A stretch of 41,252 nucleotides of DNA from contig ONSL01000006.1 in the NCBI GenBank assembly GCA_900320505.1, positions 1 to 41,252 on the forward strand. The letters run 5' to 3'. Source of the stretch: an uncultured Eubacteriales bacterium (GTDB lineage: Bacteria > Bacillota_I > Bacilli_A > RF39 > UBA660). The notes below the pieces were generated by a model. That model made no database searches, was not told the origin of the DNA, and was given only the letters and a program-made list of their open reading frames with translations. The translations under genes were made by a program, and so were the position numbers. Positions within the stretch are counted from its first letter, which is position 1; each line of letters starts with the position of its first letter. Below, one piece after another: positions 7,205-13,953 of this stretch.

Positions 7205-7269
7205 ATTATATGCAAAATTCCTTTTGCTATCTAAATATTAACATAAAATAATAATTATTACAATAGTAC

Positions 7270-8049
7270 TCATTCTCCAATATATGTTATTCTTGCATAT
7301 CCATTACCTGAATGTCCTGTTGTAATTGTTCCATCTGGTTGAGGCTGTCCTACATAATCACCTTTTACAGTTGTCCAGTTATATCCTGCTCCATCTATCA
7401 TTACTGTATCTGTAAACTTATATCCACTATAATGATATGAACATGTTATATCTGTTGTACCATCTGTACACGTTCTTCCATTTGAATCTGTTCTTTGTTT
7501 TATATTATCCTCAGTACTATCCTCTGTTATTGCAACACATCCATTATGACCTGAGATGAAGGAGGAGCCTCCTGATCCCTCGGATCCACCATAATAACCA
7601 TTTCCACCACCGGCAATACTGTCAATATCTGTTGATTTAGACGTTGGAATAAGATATGCATAACCAAATTGACCATTATAAACAGAATTAGATGATCCAT
7701 AATAAACTTGCTTATATATTCCACCAGTTATTTGAGTTGCACCCGTTGGGGAATATTTAGACATATAGCCAGGACCAGTTAAAGTATAGTTTAATTCATA
7801 GCCAATTAATCCACCTCCGGCACCGCCAATAATTTCTACATAGCTTTCTGTGGGATAATTATGGTGATCATATAAAAATCCTCCACCACCAGCAGCAGTT
7901 ATTATTCTAGATTTAATGGAAGAAAAATCATATGATTTCATAAGAAGACTTGAATACAAAAAAGGTGCTATTGGATGTTCAATAGACACATTATACAGAA
8001 TATCAGTAGTACTTGGAGTTACTATGGATAAATTCTTTGAATAAAACAT
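7270..8049 (-). CDS. Glycine-rich domain protein, possibly N-terminally truncated
   Basis: A 259-residue protein dominated by Gly-rich blocks (TAAGGGGFLYDH, IGGAGGGLIGYE, SIAGGGNGYYGG, SEGSGGSSFI) and ending in a 'GNGYARITYIGE' motif. This is the pattern of the bacterial/ALK-type glycine-rich domain, whose repeats pack as polyglycine helices. Such domains usually sit in exported proteins, but no signal peptide is present here, so the gene may have lost its front part. Two Cys pairs (NGCVA, RTCTDGTTDITC) could form disulfides outside the cell. AAAAGGA lies a few nt before the ATG. Function unknown. Confidence 0.55.
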   Translation of the reverse strand: MFYSKNLSIVTPSTTDILYNVSIEHPIAPFLYSSLLMKSYDFSSIKSRIITAAGGGGFLYDHHNYPTESYVEIIGGAGGGLIGYELNYTLTGPGYMSKYSPTGATQITGGIYKQVYYGSSNSVYNGQFGYAYLIPTSKSTDIDSIAGGGNGYYGGSEGSGGSSFISGHNGCVAITEDSTEDNIKQRTDSNGRTCTDGTTDITCSYHYSGYKFTDTVMIDGAGYNWTTVKGDYVGQPQPDGTITTGHSGNGYARITYIGE

Positions 8050-8074
8050 ATAATCCTTTTAGGAGGATTTTTTT

Positions 8075-8314
8075 ATGTTTGGAGATAATTTCTATAAAAA
8101 AGTAGAAAAGAAAACTAAAGTAAATAAAGATACAATATTAGGACTTGCAAAAAAACTTCAAAACTCTAATATGAAAGATGAAAAAACAATAAGAGAAGTA
8201 ATACACGAAATATCAAATCTTACAGGAAAAGATGTAACAAAAGAAAAAGAAGATAAAATAGTATCAAGTATAATAAAAGATAAAGTACCTAAAAACATAG
8301 ATAAAATGTTTTAA
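8075..8314 (+). CDS. spoVIF: Stage VI sporulation protein F (SpoVIF)
   Basis: A 79-residue protein. 'NFYKKVEKKTKVNKDTILGLAKKLQNSNMKDEKTIREVI' followed by 'VTKEKEDKIVSSI' matches the small SpoVIF (YjcC) family, which regulates spore-coat assembly in Bacillus at a late stage. Length is close to the family norm. An AGGAGG site lies 7-8 nt before the ATG. A terminator follows at once, so it is monocistronic. It lies next to the convergent DGR operon and about 4 kb from spoIVA. Confidence 0.8.
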   Translation: MFGDNFYKKVEKKTKVNKDTILGLAKKLQNSNMKDEKTIREVIHEISNLTGKDVTKEKEDKIVSSIIKDKVPKNIDKMF

Positions 8315-8338
8315 AACAGATTTTAATCTGTTTTTTTT
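8315..8338. terminator. Terminator between spoVIF and the DGR operon
   Basis: Stem AACAGATT/AATCTGTT with a TT loop and a T tract on the + strand. The symmetric stem could also end minus-strand transcripts from the DGR operon. Confidence 0.85.
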
Positions 8339-8753
8339 AGAACAAAGAATCTAAATAATTATTTATTTTATCATAATTATCATTAGAAATTTCTAAAAGT
8401 AAATTAATTTTATTAATTAAATCATTTATTTTTTCTTTTTCTAAATGTTTAATACTAGCAGCCTTGCTATAACTACTATAAAAATCATCCTTATTACTAT
8501 ACTCATCTAGCACATTACAATCCAAATCATACACAATAAAACTAATATGTTTAAATTTTAAATTACTAATTACCTTACTATATGAATTAGAACTAAATCC
8601 TAACTCGTTATCCTTTATTTTATATTCAAATAAATACCATAAAAGTATTGCATCATCATTATAAGAATAATAAAAAATACCACTTTTAACAATAACAAGA
8701 ATATCCTTATTATCATCTTTACAATTATTATAACACTTCTCTATTTTACTCAT
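8337..8753 (-). CDS. DGR accessory protein, MutS domain I-like (MSL)
   Basis: A 138-residue protein. Residues about 18-48 (DILVIVKSGIFYYSYNDDAI, then LLWYLFEYKI) follow the MutS mismatch-recognition domain I pattern G-x-FY-x4-DA-x4-L, and 'KHISFIVYD' fits the next strand. The C-terminal 45 residues are helical and charged. The rest of MutS (clamp, ATPase) is absent. Its ATG overlaps the stop of the reverse transcriptase (ATGA), with AGGAG upstream, so it is translationally coupled. MutS-like (MSL) accessory genes have been described for a subset of DGRs. A role in handling TR-cDNA/VR mismatches is plausible but inferred. Confidence 0.65.
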   Translation of the reverse strand: MSKIEKCYNNCKDDNKDILVIVKSGIFYYSYNDDAILLWYLFEYKIKDNELGFSSNSYSKVISNLKFKHISFIVYDLDCNVLDEYSNKDDFYSSYSKAASIKHLEKEKINDLINKINLLLEISNDNYDKINNYLDSLF

Positions 8754-9877
8754 AATTTCTCTCCTAACTTATAAAAACCATTTTTTGCAATAAACATATT
8801 ACATGAACACATATTAAAATAGCCTTGATAACTAGCAAGACTTGAATTATATCTTTTTAAATCATTATGCCTAAAATACCTAAGTCTTCTAGATATTCTC
8901 TTTTTAGTTTCACTATTCATAATAACAATTAGTTTATTATTTTTATTTAATACAAATCTATATCCAAGAAAATTTATACCGTTTTTAATAGAATAAATAT
9001 GAGTTTTCTTCATATTTAACTCTAACTTTTCATTTGAAATAAATTTTTTGATTTCACCATAGCAATATTTAAGATAATCTTTATCTTCATGAAGTAAAAT
9101 AAGATCATCCATATATCTAATATAATACTTAATATGAAGTTTTTCTTTTATATAATGGTCAAGATCGTTAAGATAATAAACAGCAATTAATTGACTAGTC
9201 ATATTACCTATAGGGATACCTTTATTTAAATTATAAAAAGGAATTGAATTTAACTCATCAACCTTAGAAGCTATATGAGGATTCTTAGACCTTTTTAGTC
9301 TATTAATTTCTTTTTGAATTTCTGCTTTAATTCTTACATTAGTTTCTAACCTATTTGTTGTACCAAGTATCTCTTCTAAAACAGAAATTACATCAACATC
9401 ATTAATAATTTTCTTTAGCTTATTAAGAACAATCTCATGATCTATATTGTAAAAATATTTCTTAATATCTAGTTGTAATATATAAAAATTTAAATTATTT
9501 ACCTTTAATTTATTTATATATTTTTTTAAATAACTAATACCCAAACTAGTTCCTTTACCCCTTCTCGTTGCAACATTAGTATCAATAAGTTTAGGTTCTA
9601 TAAGAGGAAGAAGAATCTCTTCACTGATTAAATGATTTATAATTTTATCAGTAATACATTCAGACATAATGAGCCTATATTTTTTTTCTTTGTAAAGAAA
9701 AATATTATACTTTTGATGCTTATAACTTTTAGATTTTAATATTTCATAAATATTCATTACATTAGTCATATAATAAGTTTCAAAATTTATTATCTTATCT
9801 TTATGCTTTGTAGATTTTCTAACATCTTTATATACCTTTTCAATTTTTTCTATGTCAAGAAGACTTTGATAAAGCAT
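8750..9877 (-). CDS. DGR reverse transcriptase
   Basis: About 375 residues. Motifs, numbered from the ATG at 9883, are: 'ATRRGKGT' (105-112), first catalytic Asp in LQLDIKKYF (139), 'GIPIGNMTSQ' (222-231, the SQ-type motif 4 that distinguishes DGR and related RTs), and the YMDD active site (257-260). A thumb-like C-terminus with 'NFLGYRF' follows. It copies the TR RNA with adenine errors into cDNA that replaces the VR. The AGGAG site is 8 nt from the ATG at 9877 and only 2 nt from that at 9883, so 9877 is preferred. It overlaps avd by about 23-29 bp and the MSL gene by 4 bp, forming one operon. Confidence 0.93.
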   Translation of the reverse strand: MLYQSLLDIEKIEKVYKDVRKSTKHKDKIINFETYYMTNVMNIYEILKSKSYKHQKYNIFLYKEKKYRLIMSECITDKIINHLISEEILLPLIEPKLIDTNVATRRGKGTSLGISYLKKYINKLKVNNLNFYILQLDIKKYFYNIDHEIVLNKLKKIINDVDVISVLEEILGTTNRLETNVRIKAEIQKEINRLKRSKNPHIASKVDELNSIPFYNLNKGIPIGNMTSQLIAVYYLNDLDHYIKEKLHIKYYIRYMDDLILLHEDKDYLKYCYGEIKKFISNEKLELNMKKTHIYSIKNGINFLGYRFVLNKNNKLIVIMNSETKKRISRRLRYFRHNDLKRYNSSLASYQGYFNMCSCNMFIAKNGFYKLGEKL

Positions 9878-10229
9878 TTCCATTGCTCCTTATAACACCA
9901 TATACAAGCTTTCTAATAATAATTAAAAGTCTAGCAACACATTCAAGCTGATGATTACTAATATATTTCTTTTTATAAGAAATTTTTATATACATATCAT
10001 ACATAGCAAGCTTAACAAGAAAATTTTTTAAATACTTATCGCGTATCCTAGGACTATTGGAATTAACATTAGAATAAAATATATTCTCAATAAGTTCATA
10101 TTGAGTTTTTTCTAAATTTTGTTTCAGTACTACTTCCTTTTTAGGAAAATTAGGAACTAAATTATTTACATAATCGATTAGCTTATTAGTACTCTCTAGC
10201 AAATTGAACTTAACTTTGCCCTCTTCCAT
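9855..10229 (-). CDS. avd: DGR accessory variability determinant (Avd)
   Basis: A 124-residue, mostly helical basic protein (Lys-rich 'KISYKKKYISNHQLECVARLL'), the size of Avd, a four-helix bundle that forms a pentameric barrel, binds the RT and TR RNA and is needed for adenine mutagenesis. 'ENIFYSNVNSNSPRIRDKYLKN' fits the helix-turn-helix layout of the four-helix family. Position supports the call: it lies between the TR and the RT gene, on the same strand, and overlaps the RT start. GGAGG lies 6 nt before the ATG. Confidence 0.8.
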   Translation of the reverse strand: MEEGKVKFNLLESTNKLIDYVNNLVPNFPKKEVVLKQNLEKTQYELIENIFYSNVNSNSPRIRDKYLKNFLVKLAMYDMYIKISYKKKYISNHQLECVARLLIIIRKLVYGVIRSNGNALSKSS

Positions 10230-10256
10230 AAAACCTCCAAAAAATAAGATATAGTG

Positions 10257-10286
10257 TATAGTATCTAAAGTTTTTAAAACTCTAGA
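10257..10286 (-). other. Hairpin in the TR-avd leader
   Basis: GTATCT...AGATAC encloses a second pairing of AAAGTTTT with AAAACT, about 30-55 nt upstream of the avd start. It lies within the predicted TR RNA downstream region, which in characterised DGRs is needed for priming and RT-Avd binding. Confidence 0.4.
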
Positions 10287-10529
10287 TACATCTATATCAT
10301 CTATTTTGATTATTAGTCAAGGAATGAACTTGTTTCCAATCTGATTAGAAATCATCTTAAATATTAATACGTATTAAATACTAACATTTATCCAGATTTT
10401 ATAAAAACAAATAAATACAAAATCTCCAGATTATACATTAAGTAAACTTAATATACTACTTCTTCTCACTATAAGACGTATCCTATAGTACTCGGTGGCA
10501 TTAGTAAAGCTAATCGTAGTAAGGAAGCT

Positions 10530-10642
10530 CCGGGCGAACCCCATTCGAGTTAGTCGTGTTGTTGTCATCAAGAGCACCGCCACCATTGACGTTGAACACG
10601 TTCGCGTTCCAGGTAGAGTTGCCATAGTTGACATAACCGCCA
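10530..10642 (-). repeat. DGR template repeat (TR)
   Basis: 113 bp aligning without gaps to the VR at 10851-10963. Twelve positions differ, and on the minus (sense) strand all twelve are A in the TR: 12 of 27 template adenines changed, 0 of 86 other positions. Read in the VR frame it gives AAC/AAT/ACN codons at exactly the variable positions. The 3' end, GGGGTTCGCCCGG on the minus strand, is identical in both copies and is the initiation-of-mutagenic-homology end. The TR itself is not translated in this frame as an independent gene. Short ORFs across it are by-products. Confidence 0.95.
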
Positions 10643-10718
10643 TGTCTAAAGGGTTAAACCTGCTATTAAGAACATCCCTATATTAATCTATATTAAATGA
10701 TTAATACCATTGATTGTT

Positions 10719-10764
10719 GTTAACCAAAGGTTAACATTTTTTTCGCAAAGAGTTGCGAAAAAAA
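10719..10764. other. Two adjacent perfect hairpins between VR gene and TR
   Basis: GTTAACC/GGTTAAC with an AAA loop (10719-10735), then a 12-bp perfect stem TTTTTTTCGCAA/TTGCGAAAAAAA with a 4-nt loop (10737-10764). The second is symmetric, so it could stop transcription or form a cruciform. Both lie between the target gene stop and the TR. Confidence 0.7.
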
Positions 10765-10779
10765 CTTATCTGAATCCAC

Positions 10780-11862
10780 TTATCCTACAGTGTATGGATC
10801 AGATGAGGTGCCTGTACCTCCAGTTATCGCATCTGAAGTCAGATTGACGACCGGGCGAACCCCAAACGAGTTAGACGCGTCGTTGTCATCAAGAGCACCG
10901 CCACCAGAGACGTTGAACACGTACGCGTACCAGGTAGAGGTGCCATAGCCGACATAACCGCCACATGGTGTCATAGTCCAGTAATTAGTACCGATATTTG
11001 CATAATTAGTAGCTCCTTTTGTATAATTTGCACCTCCATCAAATATTCCACCTGATGAACCTGCAAGTATAACTTCATCTGCAGTCATAAGACCTATTGG
11101 ATAAGTAAGAGCCTTATTGCCTTTATTTGAAGAAGTAACAGTATATAAATCATTAGATTGACGACACTTCAAGCTAGGTTCACTAAACACAGTACGAGTA
11201 TATCCATCATAATATGTAGTTAAATTACTATATCCATAGTAAGATCCAGACCTTGACCTATCTCCACAAAAACCAGCATTAGTTGATATATATTTTGAAT
11301 AATTAGCAAGATTAGACTGATACCAACTATCAACCGCCTGCTTTATTGAACTAGAATTTGTATTTTTTGTTGAAGCATCATATGAGCTTGCTCCAACTGT
11401 ACCATACATATAAAATGCATTTGCATTATCAGTATAAGAAGGATTAAACTGACTATCAGTTCCAGTCGTACCGTTAAGAACAATTCTAACAGTACCATCT
11501 CCATTAACTCTAATTACTCTCCATGTTTTGCCAGCAAAAGAAACATAGTTATTAGAAGAATTACCTCTAAAGAAATAACTTGTTCCATCATCATCATCCA
11601 TCATATAAACACCCTCTTCTGATGTTGCAACCTTATAATCAGGTGTTCCCTCACTTACCTTGAATGTTAATCCAGACAAATTATGGATAGTAGTTCCAGC
11701 AAGATTTTTTGTAACAGTCATACTAATAGTATTCTTTGTTCCAACTTCTTTTGAAAGAATAGCATGAGAAGAAGGAAGAAATCTAGTAACAATACCACCC
11801 AAAACAAATGCTGAAGCTGCTAGAATAATTGTCTTATTTTTATTCCACTTTACACTTTTCAT
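10780..11862 (-). CDS. DGR target: anchored surface protein with variable C-terminus
   Basis: A 360-residue protein. Residues 1-11 are basic, 12-33 hydrophobic (TIILAASAFVLGGIVTRF; anchor or signal), followed by an extended Ser/Thr-rich part. From about residue 88 it reads 'DDGTSYFFRGNSSNNYVSFA', then 'GKTWRVIRVNGDGTVRIVL', a domain common in exported proteins of gut Bacillota. The C-terminal part ends 'SFGVRPVVNLTSD', the closing motif of the C-type-lectin/FGE-like fold used by DGR targets. The VR covers residues about 300-338. Variable residues are G305, T308, Y312, Y314, S319, D328, A329, S330 and F333. It probably displays a mutable ligand-binding face outside the cell. Confidence 0.9.
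   Translation of the reverse strand: MKSVKWNKNKTIILAASAFVLGGIVTRFLPSSHAILSKEVGTKNTISMTVTKNLAGTTIHNLSGLTFKVSEGTPDYKVATSEEGVYMMDDDDGTSYFFRGNSSNNYVSFAGKTWRVIRVNGDGTVRIVLNGTTGTDSQFNPSYTDNANAFYMYGTVGASSYDASTKNTNSSSIKQAVDSWYQSNLANYSKYISTNAGFCGDRSRSGSYYGYSNLTTYYDGYTRTVFSEPSLKCRQSNDLYTVTSSNKGNKALTYPIGLMTADEVILAGSSGGIFDGGANYTKGATNYANIGTNYWTMTPCGGYVGYGTSTWYAYVFNVSGGGALDDNDASNSFGVRPVVNLTSDAITGGTGTSSDPYTVG
10851..10963 (-). repeat. DGR variable repeat (VR) inside target gene
   Basis: 113 bp matching the TR, with changes only at TR adenines. Codon effects, TR to VR: N305G, N308T, N312Y, N314Y, N319S, N328D, T329A, T330S, N333F. All changed bases are at codon positions 1 or 2, so every change alters the protein. 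The invariant scaffold W311, F316, the GGGALDD block and GVRP is encoded by codons lacking exposed adenines or left unchanged. Confidence 0.95.
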
Positions 11863-11889
11863 TTTTCACCATATCCTCGCTAACCTAAC

Positions 11890-11918
11890 AATATCAAAAA
11901 AAAAAAAAAAAAGGTCAA
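11890..11918 (-). promoter_or_regulatory. Promoter of DGR target gene with homopolymeric T17 spacer
   Basis: On the minus strand: TTGACC (11918-11913, 5 of 6 to the -35 consensus), then exactly 17 consecutive T (11912-11896), then GATATT (11895-11890, 4 of 6 to the -10). The start codon is 28 nt downstream, leaving a short leader with the ribosome site. A 17-bp spacer is optimal, so slippage in the tract would move the promoter off optimum. Confidence 0.55.
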
Positions 11919-12046
11919 TATTTTTAATATAAAAAAATGTAAAGTAAAGAAGATAAATGTAAAAATTTATTGAAAAAAATATTTTTTTATTATTATGAAT
12001 ATTTATATAATTTAAGAATAAAATTAAAAAGAACAGGAGAAGATTT

Positions 12047-13522
12047 ATGGATAAAAGAGAAATATTAAAAAATATAATTGAACGTTCAAATGGAGAGATA
12101 TACCTAGGAGTTGTTGGAGCAGTTAGAACTGGTAAATCAACATTTATAAAAAAAGTTGCAGAAAACTTAATAATTCCAAACATGAACGATGAATATGAAA
12201 AGAAAAGACTACTTGATGAACTACCCCAATCATCAAAAGGTAAAATGATAATGACAACAGAACCCAAATTTGTCCCATCTAAAGCTGCAAAAATAAAAAT
12301 AGATGAATTTTCTTGCAATATAAGACTAATTGACTGTGTTGGATTTGCAATAAATGGTGCAGATGGATTAACAGAGAATGGAATGCCAAGAATGGTTAAA
12401 ACACCATGGTATGATGAAGAAGTACCATTTATAGAAGCTGCAGAAATAGGAACTGAAAAAGTAATAAAAGAACATTCAACAATTGGAATAGTTGTAACAA
12501 CAGATGGTTCAATTGGAGAATTTACAAGACAAGACTATGTAGAAGCAGAAGAAAAAGTAATTAAAGAATTAAAAGAAATAAATAAACCTTTCATAATAGT
12601 GTTAAATACTGCACATAAAGAAAGTATTGAAACAGAGAAAATAAGAAAAAGTATTGAAGAAAAATATAATGCAAAAACACTTGCAATAAATATAGAAACA
12701 ATGAATAAAGAAGACATGTATGAAATATTAAAAGCAGCTCTTTATGAATATCCAGTTGTTGAAATAAAAGTATCTATGCCAGACTGGATAGGAATACTTG
12801 ATTCACACCATGAAATAAAGAAAAAATATATAGAAGAGATTAGGAAAAGTATAACAGATGTAGACAAGTTAAAAGACGTTGAAAAAATAAATAATAACTT
12901 TGAAAAATGTCCTGAGATAGAAAAAGCATTTGTAAAAGAAATAGATCCAAAAACTGGAACAGTAACAATAGAGTTACACGCTCCAAAAGATCTATTTGAC
13001 AAAACATTAAAGGAAGTAATGAACATAGACGTAAAAACAAAAGCAGATTTATTAAAAGTATTCCAAGAATTAAACATAGCAAAAAAAGAATATGATAACA
13101 TCAAATATGCATTAAAAATGGTAAAAGAAACAGGATATGGAGTATCTATTCCAAAAGTGGAAGATATGAAATTATCAAAACCTGAAATAGTAAAAGAAGG
13201 TGCAAGATATGGAGTAAAAATAAAAGCAGTCGCACCAACAGTACACATGTTAAAAGTAAATGTAGAAAGTGTATTTGAACCAATAATAGGATCAGAAAAA
13301 GAATCAAAAGAACTTGTTGATAACCTAATGAAAAACTATAAAGATGATAGAGAAAGCCTTTGGAATAGTGAAATATTTGGAAGAACAATAAATAGTATTG
13401 TTGAAGAAGGAATAAAAGCAAAAATAAATATGATGCCAGATAATGTAAAGTATAAACTTGATAAAACAATTACAAAAGTAATAAATAAAGGATCAAGCAA
13501 TTTAATAACAATAGTAATATAG
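12047..13522 (+). CDS. spoIVA: Stage IV sporulation protein A (SpoIVA)
   Basis: 491 residues, matching the 492 of B. subtilis. SpoIVA is a coat-morphogenetic ATPase that polymerises on the forespore surface and forms the platform for coat and cortex assembly. The N-terminal TRAFAC-like ATPase domain is seen with Walker A GAVRTGKST (24-32), 'MTTEPKFVPSKA', and 'IRLIDCVGFAINGADG' as the Walker B/switch region. The middle and C-terminal domains follow to GSSNLITIVI. CAGGAGAAG precedes the ATG. It is normally expressed in the mother cell from a sigma-E promoter, which I could not pick out here. A terminator overlaps its stop. Confidence 0.96.
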   Translation: MDKREILKNIIERSNGEIYLGVVGAVRTGKSTFIKKVAENLIIPNMNDEYEKKRLLDELPQSSKGKMIMTTEPKFVPSKAAKIKIDEFSCNIRLIDCVGFAINGADGLTENGMPRMVKTPWYDEEVPFIEAAEIGTEKVIKEHSTIGIVVTTDGSIGEFTRQDYVEAEEKVIKELKEINKPFIIVLNTAHKESIETEKIRKSIEEKYNAKTLAINIETMNKEDMYEILKAALYEYPVVEIKVSMPDWIGILDSHHEIKKKYIEEIRKSITDVDKLKDVEKINNNFEKCPEIEKAFVKEIDPKTGTVTIELHAPKDLFDKTLKEVMNIDVKTKADLLKVFQELNIAKKEYDNIKYALKMVKETGYGVSIPKVEDMKLSKPEIVKEGARYGVKIKAVAPTVHMLKVNVESVFEPIIGSEKESKELVDNLMKNYKDDRESLWNSEIFGRTINSIVEEGIKAKINMMPDNVKYKLDKTITKVINKGSSNLITIVI

Positions 13523-13544
13523 ATGGAAAACCATCTATTTTTTT
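13519..13544 (+). terminator. Terminator of spoIVA
   Basis: ATAGATGG/CCATCTAT stem with an AAAA loop and seven T. Confidence 0.9.
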
Positions 13545-13930
13545 ATTACAAAATCTCCAAATTCAATATATTTAATAATATTATCAAGTTTATTTACATT
13601 TATAAAATAATAATCATCCTTAAAAAAATCATAATTATTAACATTAAAGTAATCTTTAAATTTAAAATAAATTTTATCAGTATATACCTTAATCTTATAA
13701 TCAAAAGCATCACATAAGTCATCTATAAAATTAAAAAGAATAATATTAGCATGCTTACTAGTATAAATATTAATAGAATAAAATCCACTTAAATTAATAT
13801 CATAATCTTTTAAAATTAAAATCAAATTATTAACATAGGACTTAACATCATCTTTATCAAAAGAAGATAAATTATTTAATAAAGTAATAGAATAATCTTT
13901 ACCATCTTTTAAAACCTTCAAGTGCCTCAC
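13535..13930 (-). CDS. Hypothetical protein
   Basis: A 131-residue protein with no signal peptide or membrane segment, rich in Asp, Asn, Lys and Tyr with beta-strand-like stretches (FYSINIYTSKHANIILF, YKIKVYTDKIYFKFKDYF). It ends just inside the spoIVA terminator and reads away from engB's end. 'GACGGC'-type known motifs are absent. The ATG follows an AGGTGAGGC ribosome site. I do not recognise a family. Confidence 0.55.
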   Translation of the reverse strand: MRHLKVLKDGKDYSITLLNNLSSFDKDDVKSYVNNLILILKDYDINLSGFYSINIYTSKHANIILFNFIDDLCDAFDYKIKVYTDKIYFKFKDYFNVNNYDFFKDDYYFINVNKLDNIIKYIEFGDFVIKK

Positions 13931-13953
13931 CTAAATTATTGTATGAAAAAAGC

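Noticed and set aside
6322-7215. Repeated segments as a CRISPR array
   Set aside because: Repeats are about 370-390 bp apart, contain ORFs, promoters and terminators, and no regular short spacers or cas genes are present.
7270-8049. A second VR in the glycine-rich protein
   Set aside because: I found no stretch resembling the TR, and the C-terminus lacks the GVRP-type closing motif.
10431-10686. Short ORFs on both strands across the template repeat
   Set aside because: They arise because the repeat has few stops in some frames. They lack ribosome sites, and the segment is fully explained as TR.
11896-11912. Poly-A/T run as only a terminator or assembly artefact
   Set aside because: No stem precedes it on either strand. 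Its exact fit between -35-like and -10-like boxes makes a promoter spacer more likely, though the length could carry sequencing error.
12742-13469. Antisense ORFs inside spoIVA
   Set aside because: Same reason: composition shadow of a known gene without ribosome sites.
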